Origin: an uncultured Bariatricus sp.
Lineage (GTDB): Bacteria > Bacillota > Clostridia > Lachnospirales > Lachnospiraceae
NCBI GenBank assembly: GCA_934307065.1
Contig: CAKRCD010000006.1
Coordinates: 1-64,000, forward strand
Length of the DNA: 64,000 nucleotides
Direction of reading: 5' to 3'
Below the pieces are notes generated by a model. That model was not told where the DNA came from, did no database searches, and saw only the letters and a list, made by a program, of their open reading frames with translations. Of the stretch, positions 1 to 8,310 are shown piece after piece (position 1 is the first letter of the stretch; the number at the start of each line of letters is the position of its first letter). A program made the position numbers and the translations under genes.

Positions 1-636
1 AGCCTGCCCTGCATCATATTCTCCTGAGATCATCTTAGAAACCACATCCTTGGAAACAGAGAAAAAGTCATTTGACGCAATACGGATATACATATGATTT
101 TCTTCAATCACAGGTTTCACATCTTTCAGATATTCCGTAAGCTGCATATCCACATCCTGACTGTAGCTTAACAGATCCTGCCCGTCATAAATAATCCGAT
201 TCTGCGCATCATCGGAAGCCAGTTTACGCTTCCATCCTCATTCATAAAATTGCTAAGGTAGGTGTCATAGACTGCACCTGCAACATTGGTTGTGGAAAGA
301 TCCATCAGGCTGTCTTTCAGAGGGCTGGCGTCATGCAGTGAAAAACGACAGCAGGTTATAATATCCGGCAATCCACCGTTCTCATTCAGAAACTTGTAGA
401 AATCCAAATCATTATTGCCTACTACAAATTCAACATTGATATCCGGGAGCTGTTTCTGGATATAAGATGCATATTTTTCATACAGGCTTGTACTCCATAA
501 ATACACCGTGATTGTTTCCGCATCTTCTTTTTCCACACTCTTCCTGCCACAGGCTGACAGAAGTTATAAGGCTGCAGCCATCACTAAGAGTACAGCCAAA
601 GCTTTGTTCCATTTTTCTTTTTCATTACGAATTCCC
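1..636 (-). pseudogene. decayed extracellular solute-binding lipoprotein (family 1 type)
   Basis: Remnant of a sugar-type ABC solute-binding lipoprotein. The ATG at 634-636 follows a good ribosome site (AGAAGGGG), but that frame closes after 13 codons. A second frame carries the rest of the signal peptide and a lipobox-like LSAC-G, interrupted by a TAA. The mature part reads well from about 530 to 230 (TVYLWSTSLYEKYASYIQKQ start), then shifts frame at about 230, where NWLP should begin a long central region; instead the text jumps to a C-terminal stretch (residues DGQDLLSYSQDVDMQLTEYL) that runs off the left edge. So there are at least two frame changes, one stop and a probable internal deletion. 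It lies 19 bp after the hybrid kinase and was probably the third gene of that operon. Whether the part beyond the edge is intact cannot be seen. Confidence 0.75.
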
Positions 637-655
637 CTTCTGAAATCGCTTTCCA

Positions 656-2818
656 CTAATCCACTAGTTCATCAATTACCTTTGCCAATCGTTTCGCATC
701 AACAGGCTTGGCAATATGTTCATCCATTCCTGCATCTTTTGCTTTCAGCCTGTCCTCCGTAAAGGCATTTGCTGTCATTGCAATAATCGGTATTACTTTT
801 GCATCTTCTCTGTCCATAGAGCGAATCCTTTTCGCTGCTTCATAACCATTCATAACCGGCATCATGATATCCATAAGAATAACATCAAACTCGCCAGATT
901 TGCTTTTTTCAAATATCTCGACAACTTCCTGTCCATTCCATGCTTTGGTTACCTCAGCGCCTTCATTCTGGAGCATAAATTCTGCAATTTCCATGTTCAA
1001 CTCATTATCTTCCGCCAGAAGAATGTGGAGCCCCTTTATAGATTTGTCCGGTATATCTTTCCGTACTTTATGTTCATCCTCATCCGGAGCTATTTTAAAT
1101 GGAATCCGGATTACAAACGTACTCCCTACACCTTCTTTACTTTCAAAGGAAATGGTTCCACCCATTATTTCGACCAGTTTCTTTGTAATCGGCATTCCAA
1201 GTCCGGTTCCGGCATATTTTGTACGGCTTCCGGTATCTTCCTGCGCAAATGGTTCAAAAATTTGTTTCTGGAATGCTTCTGTCATCCCGATTCCGGTATC
1301 CCGGCAAATAAATTCTATCGTCGTCATTTCTGACTGTTCTGACGCAATTTCTATGCAGCTGACATAGATATTTCCGTTGTCTTTATTATATTTCACCGCA
1401 TTTGACAGGATGTTCATCAGAATACGTTTCACATGACTCGGACTTCCAATAAGATTCCAGTGTGTGAGTTCTTTTTCTTCCCACATGATACGGATATTCC
1501 GCTCTGCCGCCATCTGCTCGATCACGACAAGTACTTCCTCAAAAATGTTACTCAAATTTAATGGAATTGCTTCCAGCACCACTTCTCCAGACTCCAGCTT
1601 ACTCATATCCAAAACATCGTTTAGCATTTCCAGCAGCAAATGAGAAGCCGATTTGACTTTTTCCCTGTATTCTGACTGTTTCTCCGCATCGTCAGCATAA
1701 TGTCCAGCCATATCAACCATGCCGCAGATTCCGTTGATCGGAGTTCGGATGTCATGACTCATTCTCTGGAGAAATTCTGTCTTTGCCCGATTGGCTGCCT
1801 CTGCCCTTTTTGCTGCTATCAGAAGTTCTCCTTTATATTTTTCCTCTTTTTCAATCTCCTGTTTCTGATGTGCCTGATTGGCTTTATATCTCCAGAACAA
1901 AAATAAACTAAATATCAGAAAATAGAGAAAAATAACACCTGTCACACATAATGGAAGGTTATGAAACACTTCCGTATCCATAAGATACGCATAGATATAG
2001 TAATCACGCTGCTTCAGCATGATTCCATAACATCCGGTTCCTTCCTTCCTCAAATGATAGATATGCTGACTGTCCGTATGCTTTTTCATTGCCTGAACCA
2101 CTTCGTTGCCGGCTGTACTCTGCCCCAACAGGCTCTCATCGTTGCTGGCAATGATCGTCCCTTTATCTGCAACAATAATCGTTCCATCTTTCCGGGTACT
2201 ATACCCACTTAAGAGGTTTTGTATCGTCAGAGTATAATTTCTGATAAATTCAGGAAAAGTATAATAGTAGATCGCTACGATACCCGGTGCATCTTTTCTG
2301 GCACAGGCTGCAATATCAATGCGGGACCCGTCTTCCCTGTTGATCCGTTCAGAATAACTTCTTTCCTCATATTCGGTAAAATCCATGATGATATCTTTTT
2401 GCAGATACTCTGTAATCTCCTCGGTCAGAGACTCATCCATGCTGTATTCACAGTCTATCTTTCCGTTTTCATCCAGTACAAGGATACCGTCCACCCAAAG
2501 GGTCTGAAGATTTTCTTTTAAGAAATCCCGGCTCAGCCGGTCGCTGTTTTCTGTTTCCATCTCAATATTTGTGCTCATCTGCCTGGCACTTTCAATTGCA
2601 CGTAGGAGACTTTTGGATTCTGAGGATTCATTGTAATGGGTGTAGGTTGAACACTGTACTTTTACATAGTTTACAATCTCTACCATTCTTTTTTCCGCAT
2701 TCGCTTTCTCAATATAAAAGAAACAAAACAGGGATATTACAGCCACACAGATTCCAAGCAATACACCAACTATTACAATCCGTTTTTCTTTTACTTTTCT
2801 TTTAATATCCAAGATCAT
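656..2818 (-). CDS. hybrid sensor histidine kinase with extracellular sensor domain
   Basis: Membrane-bound hybrid two-component kinase, about 720 residues. An N-terminal membrane helix (about 14-36) and a second at about 288-310 flank an extracellular region of some 250 residues that looks like a Cache-type sensor, a fold inferred from length and position only. Then come HisKA (SHDIRTPINGICGM, phosphorylated His near 355), the ATPase domain (N box NILSNAVKYN, G boxes DTGIGM and GTGLGM) and a C-terminal receiver (AEDNELN, phospho-acceptor Asp in ILMDIMMP, Lys in KPVD). I chose the ATG at 2818, inside the end of the upstream binding-protein gene and just after GGAGG; the frame extends to a TTG at 2860, which is less likely. 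Overlap with the upstream gene implies coupled translation. There is no separate output regulator nearby, so its target is unknown; the binding protein may be its ligand receptor (inference). Confidence 0.88.
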   Translation of the reverse strand: MILDIKRKVKEKRIVIVGVLLGICVAVISLFCFFYIEKANAEKRMVEIVNYVKVQCSTYTHYNESSESKSLLRAIESARQMSTNIEMETENSDRLSRDFLKENLQTLWVDGILVLDENGKIDCEYSMDESLTEEITEYLQKDIIMDFTEYEERSYSERINREDGSRIDIAACARKDAPGIVAIYYYTFPEFIRNYTLTIQNLLSGYSTRKDGTIIVADKGTIIASNDESLLGQSTAGNEVVQAMKKHTDSQHIYHLRKEGTGCYGIMLKQRDYYIYAYLMDTEVFHNLPLCVTGVIFLYFLIFSLFLFWRYKANQAHQKQEIEKEEKYKGELLIAAKRAEAANRAKTEFLQRMSHDIRTPINGICGMVDMAGHYADDAEKQSEYREKVKSASHLLLEMLNDVLDMSKLESGEVVLEAIPLNLSNIFEEVLVVIEQMAAERNIRIMWEEKELTHWNLIGSPSHVKRILMNILSNAVKYNKDNGNIYVSCIEIASEQSEMTTIEFICRDTGIGMTEAFQKQIFEPFAQEDTGSRTKYAGTGLGMPITKKLVEIMGGTISFESKEGVGSTFVIRIPFKIAPDEDEHKVRKDIPDKSIKGLHILLAEDNELNMEIAEFMLQNEGAEVTKAWNGQEVVEIFEKSKSGEFDVILMDIMMPVMNGYEAAKRIRSMDREDAKVIPIIAMTANAFTEDRLKAKDAGMDEHIAKPVDAKRLAKVIDELVD

Positions 2819-3617
2819 CCACCTCCAGATACTTTTCCGGATCATCCAGATATTTTCCAACGATTTTCAGAGTCGTGCCATCCTGACGCATTTCCTCCAG
2901 CGTCTGTTCCATCTGCTCACAAATTCCTCTGTCATCATTTTTTGCAAAAGCAACACCTATTCCGGTAAGCATCAGCGGTTCATCCAGGATACGGAAGTTT
3001 GCATCATAATCTTTCATATACTGGACAATGGATTCCTCATGTGCGGCCACAGCATCCACATACCCTTTTCCCAAGAAGGTATAGATCAATTCTCTGTGCC
3101 CAAGACTTATCAGATTTCCCAGTTTTGGGATTCTCTCATCCGTGTGGTTCAGAAAGATACCTTCCGGTTTGGTTGTGGACTGGACGGCAAGATTCTTTCC
3201 TTCCAAATCACTCAGTTTATAGATGTCACTACTCTCATTTACGGCAACCACCTGGCGGCTTGCTATGTACGGTCCTGCCCAGCGGTAATCATCAAGACGC
3301 CCTTCCATAGAAAAGCAGCCCATAATACAGTCAATATCTCCGTTCTCTACCAGTTCTTTCTTATTCTCCCAGTCGATCTGAACAACATTTACCTGATAAC
3401 CCATTCTTTTGAAGGCTTCTGTAGCCAGTTCTACATCGATTCCTGTCGGTACACCATCCTCATTCAGGTAATTGTATGGTGGATAACTGTCGCTTCCGAG
3501 CGTTATGATAGGTTTTTCTGTTTCTTTTTTACTGCTGTCTGCATGATTACATCCTATCAGGGTAACCACTAAAATTCCCACTAGCAGAATGCCTGCAATC
3601 ACTCTTTTTCCCTTCAT
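2802..3617 (-). CDS. family 3 (amino-acid type) solute-binding lipoprotein
   Basis: Extracytoplasmic binding lipoprotein of 271 residues. The signal peptide ends in a lipobox (VTLIGC, Cys at about 23). The mature part follows the type 3 binding-protein pattern: GSDSYPPYNYLNEDG ligand-contact start, IDVELATEAFKRMGY, an IDCIMGCFSMEGR segment, and a closing GTTLKIVGKYL. Such proteins usually serve polar amino-acid importers, but no permease or ATPase gene is nearby; the next gene is a membrane hybrid kinase that overlaps it. That supports a sensing rather than uptake role (inference). The leader carries a c-di-GMP-I riboswitch and terminator, so its expression should respond to c-di-GMP. Confidence 0.88.
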   Translation of the reverse strand: MKGKRVIAGILLVGILVVTLIGCNHADSSKKETEKPIITLGSDSYPPYNYLNEDGVPTGIDVELATEAFKRMGYQVNVVQIDWENKKELVENGDIDCIMGCFSMEGRLDDYRWAGPYIASRQVVAVNESSDIYKLSDLEGKNLAVQSTTKPEGIFLNHTDERIPKLGNLISLGHRELIYTFLGKGYVDAVAAHEESIVQYMKDYDANFRILDEPLMLTGIGVAFAKNDDRGICEQMEQTLEEMRQDGTTLKIVGKYLDDPEKYLEVDDLGY

Positions 3618-3629
3618 TTATTTTCCATC

Positions 3630-3664
3630 CTCAAAACAAAATAGCACTGCCAAACAGACAGTGC
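3630..3664 (-). terminator. leader terminator downstream of the c-di-GMP riboswitch
   Basis: On the minus strand a perfect 6-bp stem (GCACTG / CAGTGC, 3659-3664 with 3644-3649) and 9-nt loop is followed by a T-rich tract (ATTTTGTTTT). It lies between the riboswitch and the ATG at 3617, so it fits a transcription-termination expression platform. The stem is short; whether c-di-GMP favours or blocks it was not modelled. Confidence 0.7.
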
Positions 3665-3667
3665 ACT

Positions 3668-3745
3668 TTATTTCTTGCAACTGGCTGCCATTTTACAGGC
3701 CCTGTAGCTTTGCGTCCCAAATTTTCATCTGGTTTGCCAATCATC
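3668..3745 (-). promoter_or_regulatory. c-di-GMP-I (GEMM-I) riboswitch aptamer
   Basis: The minus-strand RNA reads GGCAAACC, a short hairpin closed by a GAAA tetraloop, GGGACGCAAAGC, a variable second hairpin around ACAGGGCCTGT, then ATGGCAGCCAGTTGC. These are the conserved blocks of the GEMM-I aptamer (compare Vc2: GGGCAAACC..GAAA..GGGACGCAAAGCC..GGUAGC..GGUUACC). The tetraloop and the GACGCAAAGC core match closely. It starts just after the predicted transcription start and precedes a terminator and the solute-binding lipoprotein gene, so it should control the binding protein/kinase operon. Confidence 0.92.
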
Positions 3746-3747
3746 TT

Positions 3748-3776
3748 ATTATAACTTTTACACATATGTGAAAATA
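3748..3776 (-). promoter_or_regulatory. promoter of the riboswitch operon with palindrome in spacer
   Basis: A consensus -10 TATAAT (3748-3753) lies 17 bp from a poor -35 (TATTTT, 3771-3776). A perfect 10-bp palindrome, CACATATGTG (3761-3770), occupies the spacer next to the -35 and could bind a regulator. The predicted start falls at the first bases of the riboswitch. Confidence 0.5.
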
Positions 3777-3921
3777 TTGCTATTATTATACTCCCATTTT
3801 CCACTGTATACAAGGAGAACCACACCATTAACCTGCCCCTGAGCACAGTAATTTCTAACACTGCGTTCTGACATATTCCACTTTTTTGCTATTTCGGCAA
3901 CTAAAAGGTATTTCCCGCTTC

Positions 3922-4773
3922 CTACTGAACTTCTACTAACTCAATTTTAAAATTCAGCTCTTTTCCTGCCATTTCATGGTTCGTATCTAATGTAATTGTA
4001 GTATCATCTTTTGCCACAACCTTTACCGGAACAGGCTGTCCTACAGAATTGTACAGATAAACCTGCTGTCCGACAGTAAGTTCTTCAGAACCTGTAAGTC
4101 TTTCGATTTCGAATGTTAAAATAGCATTTGGATCTGGCATTCCATATGCTTCCTCCGGCATAAGGTGTACATCACGTACCTCTCCAACCTCCATATTAAC
4201 AACTGCTGCATCAAATCCTTTAATCATCATGCCTGCACCACAGATGAATTCAAGTGGCTCCCCACGATCATAAGAAGAATCAAACTGTGATCCGTCATTA
4301 AAGGTACCTGTGTAATGTACTTTACATGTTTTCCCTGCATTTTTCCCTTCCAATATAATTTGTGGTGCACCACAACCGCTGCAGCCTCCGCCACAACTAC
4401 TGCAGCCGCCACCGCAGCTTCCACATTCACAGGCTTCTTCATCGTGGCAATCACAATTTACTCCAGCCGAAGGGAATTTTTCCTTTAAATATTTCGTCAC
4501 AACTTCATCCACATTTCCTTCTGTTCCAGAAACCACTGCAATTCCAGCCTCTGAAAGTGCATTTTGTGCTCCTTCTCCAATTCCACCACAAAGAACCATA
4601 TCTATTCCTTGTCCGGAAAGGAAATTTGCAAGTGCATCATGTCCCGAGCAATTTGTCGCAACGATTTCACTACTCACTACTTTCCCATCTTCCACATTAT
4701 ACACTTTAAAATTTTCTGTACAACCGAAATGGCGGAACACTTCCCCATTATCATATGTTATCGCAAGCTTCAT
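3922..4773 (-). CDS. NifX/NifB-like domain fused to SlyD-like FKBP prolyl isomerase
   Basis: Two-domain cytoplasmic protein of about 284 residues. Residues 1-105 resemble the dinitrogenase iron-molybdenum cofactor-binding (NifX/NifB C-terminal) family: MKLAITYDNGEVFRHFG opening and a VLCGGIGEGAQNAL core. Residues about 110-140 are a Cys/Gly/His-rich linker with repeated CGGGCSSCGG-type units, a likely metal-binding tail. Residues about 145-284 are an FKBP domain of the SlyD type (VHYTGTFNDGSQFDSS, EPLEF.CG.GMMIKGFD, PEEAYG) with an inserted flap region. SlyD itself has a His/Cys-rich metal tail and acts in nickel delivery, so a metallochaperone/foldase role is plausible but unproven. I start at the ATG at 4773, 8 nt after GGAGG; the frame also extends to TTG at 4788. 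It lies after galT but with 112 bp between them. Confidence 0.85.
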   Translation of the reverse strand: MKLAITYDNGEVFRHFGCTENFKVYNVEDGKVVSSEIVATNCSGHDALANFLSGQGIDMVLCGGIGEGAQNALSEAGIAVVSGTEGNVDEVVTKYLKEKFPSAGVNCDCHDEEACECGSCGGGCSSCGGGCSGCGAPQIILEGKNAGKTCKVHYTGTFNDGSQFDSSYDRGEPLEFICGAGMMIKGFDAAVVNMEVGEVRDVHLMPEEAYGMPDPNAILTFEIERLTGSEELTVGQQVYLYNSVGQPVPVKVVAKDDTTITLDTNHEMAGKELNFKIELVEVQ

Positions 4774-4885
4774 ATTCATTTCCTCCAAATATTTACGTTT
4801 TTGTATTTTTCATATTATCACAGATTGAATCTTTTCTCCACAGCAATCAGAAAACAATCCTTTCATTGTTATATGGCATCTTTGG

Positions 4886-6382
4886 TCATACTTGTTCTAT
4901 AAATCTCAAAAATGCTTCTTTTCCCTCTGGTGTCCGTCGGTAAACTCCGGCTTGCTCTAACACCGTTTCAAAAACAAGGCCTACTTCCTGCTGAATAATA
5001 TCCATAACATTTTCTGGTGTAATGTGATGATTCTTTGCAATATTTTCTGCCCATTCTGCATGCGAAGCAGTCAATGGGTCTTCTCTCATATTCTTACCCG
5101 AAAGCAGTTTTTCCGCCACAGCAGCCAGCTCTTTTTTTAGTCTTCCCGGCAAAATTGCCAATCCCATTACTTCAATCAGACCAATATTTTCTTTTTTAAT
5201 ATGATGCAGTTCCTCATGCGGGTGATAAATCCCAAGTGGATATTCCGGTGTTGTCAGGTTATTCCGAAGCACCAGATCCAGTTCATAATCTTCTCCTCTT
5301 CGACGCGCAATCGGTGTGATCGTATTGTGTGGCTCTCCATCTGTTTCTGCAAAAATCATGGCAGATTCGTCTGTATAGTTTCTCCAGCTTATTAGAATTT
5401 TATCTGCCAGTGATACTAACCTCTCTGGAGCATTAGCGGTAAGACGAATGACTGACATTGGCCACTTCACAATTCCGGCTTTTACTTCTTCATATCCTTT
5501 AAAGGAAATCTCTGTCTCAAGCGGAGCCTGCTCCATTGCAAATGTATAACATCCTCCCTGAAAATGGTCGTGCGCCAGAATAGAACCTCCAACAATCGGA
5601 AGGTCTGCATTCGATCCTACAAAATAATGTGGAAACTGTCTTACAAAATCCAAAAGTTTTGCGAAACAATCACGATCAATTTTCATTGGCACATGATTTT
5701 TATTAAAACAAATACAGTGTTCATTGTAATATACATATGGAGAATATTGTAAATACCAGGAAGTACCATTGATGTTTACTGGTACAATCCGGTGATTCTG
5801 TCTGGCAGGATAATTCAATCGCCCAGCATATCCCATATTCTCTTCACAAAGCATACAACGGGGATAGTTAGACGCTGGAAGTATTTTTGCTGCTGCAATA
5901 GCTTTTGGATCTTTTTCCGGTTTGGACTGATTAATCGTAATATCCAGTTTTCCATATTTCGTATCTGTCTTCCAACGGATGTCCTTAGCCACCCTGTCAT
6001 TTCTGATATAATTTGTATCCTGACTGAACTGATAATACCAGTCTGTCGCTTTTTTCGAAGATTCTGCCAACAATTTTTCAAAATGCTGCATGACCTGCGC
6101 CGGTCGCGGCACCAGACTTCCCATTAGTTTTGTATCAAAAAGGTCTCTATAAACCACAGAATTATCTTTCAGAACCCCTCTCTCATACGCATCATCCAGT
6201 AATGCATCCAACAATTCCACCAGCGTCGCCCGTTCTCCCGTCTGTACTTCTTCCCATGTAAAGGAATCCAGCTTCAAAATGTCCAACAGTACATTTACCG
6301 CCCAGGCTTTTTCTTCTGTTTGAATAAATTCTTTTTCCAACGCATAATTCACTAATCCGCTAATTGCTTCATTTCGATTCAT
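4886..6382 (-). CDS. galT: UDP-glucose-hexose-1-phosphate uridylyltransferase (Firmicutes type)
   Basis: Leloir-pathway enzyme exchanging UMP between UDP-glucose and galactose-1-phosphate. At 498 residues it matches the long Gram-positive GalT class rather than the roughly 350-residue E. coli type. Visible landmarks are the PRPAQV segment, NYPARQNHRIVPVNI, the SILAHDHFQGG stretch that stands where the catalytic HPH-type motif lies, and the C-terminal LGIYHPHEELHHIKKENIG. It starts 23 bp after galK stops, with a strong ribosome site (AGAGGAGACGGGAAT-ATG), so the two are co-transcribed. Confidence 0.95.
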   Translation of the reverse strand: MNRNEAISGLVNYALEKEFIQTEEKAWAVNVLLDILKLDSFTWEEVQTGERATLVELLDALLDDAYERGVLKDNSVVYRDLFDTKLMGSLVPRPAQVMQHFEKLLAESSKKATDWYYQFSQDTNYIRNDRVAKDIRWKTDTKYGKLDITINQSKPEKDPKAIAAAKILPASNYPRCMLCEENMGYAGRLNYPARQNHRIVPVNINGTSWYLQYSPYVYYNEHCICFNKNHVPMKIDRDCFAKLLDFVRQFPHYFVGSNADLPIVGGSILAHDHFQGGCYTFAMEQAPLETEISFKGYEEVKAGIVKWPMSVIRLTANAPERLVSLADKILISWRNYTDESAMIFAETDGEPHNTITPIARRRGEDYELDLVLRNNLTTPEYPLGIYHPHEELHHIKKENIGLIEVMGLAILPGRLKKELAAVAEKLLSGKNMREDPLTASHAEWAENIAKNHHITPENVMDIIQQEVGLVFETVLEQAGVYRRTPEGKEAFLRFIEQV

Positions 6383-6405
6383 ATTCCCGTCTCCTCTGTC
6401 AATCT

Positions 6406-7695
6406 TTAAAAGACTATTCCACCTATCGGACGAATGTTAAGCACATGACAGCATCCTTCCTCGAGCATACCTTCTAATGTTTTTTTGAATTCACACACCT
6501 CGTCTAATGGAACAAATGCCTGAATTGTTCCTGCAAATCCTCCTCCGTGTACACGGCATGCGCCTTTTCCGTTCAGTGCCTTTTCTGCCATCGTCAGTGC
6601 AATCGCCATATCTTGATGTTCCACGGCTGCCGTTGGTGTAATATTCTGCAAAAGCTCTCTTGAAGAACGACCTGACTCCCTTACCAATTTCAAGAATCCT
6701 TCTCTATCTCTTCTCTCCAAAGCTTCCGCTTCTTCTACCGCCCGCTTATCATCTGCATAAAAATGTAATGCTCTGAGAACCGCTCTGTCCCCTACTTCTT
6801 GACGCAATGACTTCAAAGCTGCCATCACGTCTTCTTCTCTGACCTCATGCAGTACCTGCTTTCCGAAATAAGCAGCCACCTGCCCCATTTCCTGTGGAAT
6901 AGATGCATATTCTCCAGTTAATGCCACATGATCAGCTCCACAATCAATAATGCAGAGTGCAAGTCCCAACTTTTCCAAGTCTGCAGTAACTGTTTTTACG
7001 ATAGGAGCCTCTGGATCAGCAAAATCAATAGATACCGCGTTTCCAACTGATGATGCTGTCTGGTCCATTAAACCACTTGGTTTTCCAAAATACAAATTTT
7101 CTGCCTTCTGTCCAATTTTTGCAATCGTAACTGCGTCCAATTCATCATTACAGAACAAATGATTTCCTGCAGTTCCAAACAGCACTTCACAGGCTGCGGA
7201 GGAAGAAAGTCCGGAACCCGGCAGCACACTGGAAACTGCATACATATCAAATCCGGCCACCGGATAACCCGCTTTACTCAACTGAGCCAGCACACCTCGT
7301 ATCAATGATGCCGTTGTCTCTTTTTCCTCTTCCTGAGGCTCTAAATCTGACAAATTTACCGTAGTCATCGGCCACCCCTCTGACTGAAAACGAACAGTAT
7401 CTGTTCCATTTAATGCCACACAGGCCAAGATATCCAGATTTACTGCCGCAGCCAGCACATGTCCATTTTGATGATCGGTGTGATTTCCACATATTTCTGT
7501 ACGTCCCGGAGCAGAACAAAGTACGACCTCCTTGTCCTCTTCTGCTCCGAAACATTTTCCAAATTCTTCCATGACATAGGCAACCCGTTCTCTTGAAACC
7601 GTGACATCCTCACACCCCATCATTGTCAATGTTTCGTCCATTTTTCCTGCTTTTAAATCTTGATACACATCATTCCATTTTTTCAAAATATTCAT
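6406..7695 (-). CDS. galK: galactokinase
   Basis: Phosphorylates alpha-D-galactose to galactose-1-phosphate; GHMP kinase family, 429 residues. The substrate motif appears as PGRTEICGNHTDHQNG, the ATP-binding GHMP motif as VLPGSGLSSSAACEV, and the third motif as RVHGGGFAGTIQAF. The catalytic Asp region is CIIDCGAD. It sits between the small unknown gene (30 bp away) and galT (23 bp). The ribosome site AAAGGAG is only one base from the ATG, unusually tight, and may lower translation. The N-terminus is about 30 residues longer than in E. coli GalK, as is usual in this group. Confidence 0.95.
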   Translation of the reverse strand: MNILKKWNDVYQDLKAGKMDETLTMMGCEDVTVSRERVAYVMEEFGKCFGAEEDKEVVLCSAPGRTEICGNHTDHQNGHVLAAAVNLDILACVALNGTDTVRFQSEGWPMTTVNLSDLEPQEEEKETTASLIRGVLAQLSKAGYPVAGFDMYAVSSVLPGSGLSSSAACEVLFGTAGNHLFCNDELDAVTIAKIGQKAENLYFGKPSGLMDQTASSVGNAVSIDFADPEAPIVKTVTADLEKLGLALCIIDCGADHVALTGEYASIPQEMGQVAAYFGKQVLHEVREEDVMAALKSLRQEVGDRAVLRALHFYADDKRAVEEAEALERRDREGFLKLVRESGRSSRELLQNITPTAAVEHQDMAIALTMAEKALNGKGACRVHGGGFAGTIQAFVPLDEVCEFKKTLEGMLEEGCCHVLNIRPIGGIVF

Positions 7696-7724
7696 GCTCC
7701 TTTTTCTTATTCTTTTTATTTTCC

Positions 7725-8288
7725 TTATTTTTTCAAAAAGTGTTCCCTGTTCGGATATTCCTGCCGAAATGCCAGCAAAGCTGCCTCTTGTAGGAGTGCA
7801 AATTCCTTGTCCATGTGAAGCATATGTGGCGCGCGAAATGCAATCGCACTAATCTGCTCAGCTATTTTTTTCACAACCCCTTCATCCGACAGTTGCCCCA
7901 TTCCAAAGACCAGGGAGGTAAATCCCCTTCCTTCTCTACTGATTTTCATAAAGCTTAAAAACACATTCTTTAATTCCAACAGTAAAATCACCTTGTATAC
8001 TTCTTCTTGCTCTTCCACACCAGACAGGCACAATGTATTTAAGATCTGGGCCGCCTGCTTTCTCTTTTTTCCAGCAAAATCCAGCGTACTTCCTTCTGCA
8101 AGATATTTCAAATCCATAAGGCATGCCAAAAACATATCCTTTTTCACTCCCCTTTTCCCATATCTTGCAATCCACAATTTTTCCCGGAACAAATCTTCCT
8201 CTGTCTTTTCACTATGCTGCCTCAGGATTTCCAGCCTTTTTGCAGCACCTGTTTCCTGATAAAACATCTCTGTCCAAGTATGCTCCAT
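7725..8288 (-). CDS. unknown protein of the galactose operon (DUF6553-like)
   Basis: A mostly helical cytoplasmic protein of 187 residues with no signal peptide and no motif that I can tie to a reaction. It may belong to DUF6553, a family I associate with Lachnospiraceae; this is from memory and tentative. It has a Leu-rich helical centre (KVILLLELKNVFLSFMKI) and charged N-terminal part. It starts with GAGGTAAAACAGA-ATG 22 bp after the response-regulator gene and ends 29 bp before galK, so it is embedded in the galactose operon; a role in galactose use or its control is inference from context. Confidence 0.8.
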   Translation of the reverse strand: MEHTWTEMFYQETGAAKRLEILRQHSEKTEEDLFREKLWIARYGKRGVKKDMFLACLMDLKYLAEGSTLDFAGKKRKQAAQILNTLCLSGVEEQEEVYKVILLLELKNVFLSFMKISREGRGFTSLVFGMGQLSDEGVVKKIAEQISAIAFRAPHMLHMDKEFALLQEAALLAFRQEYPNREHFLKK

Positions 8289-8310
8289 TCTGTTTTACCT
8301 CATTTTTTAT

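Noticed and set aside
3631..3861. A 76-codon open frame on the minus strand
   Set aside because: It runs through the c-di-GMP riboswitch and terminator; the RNA explanation fits far better.
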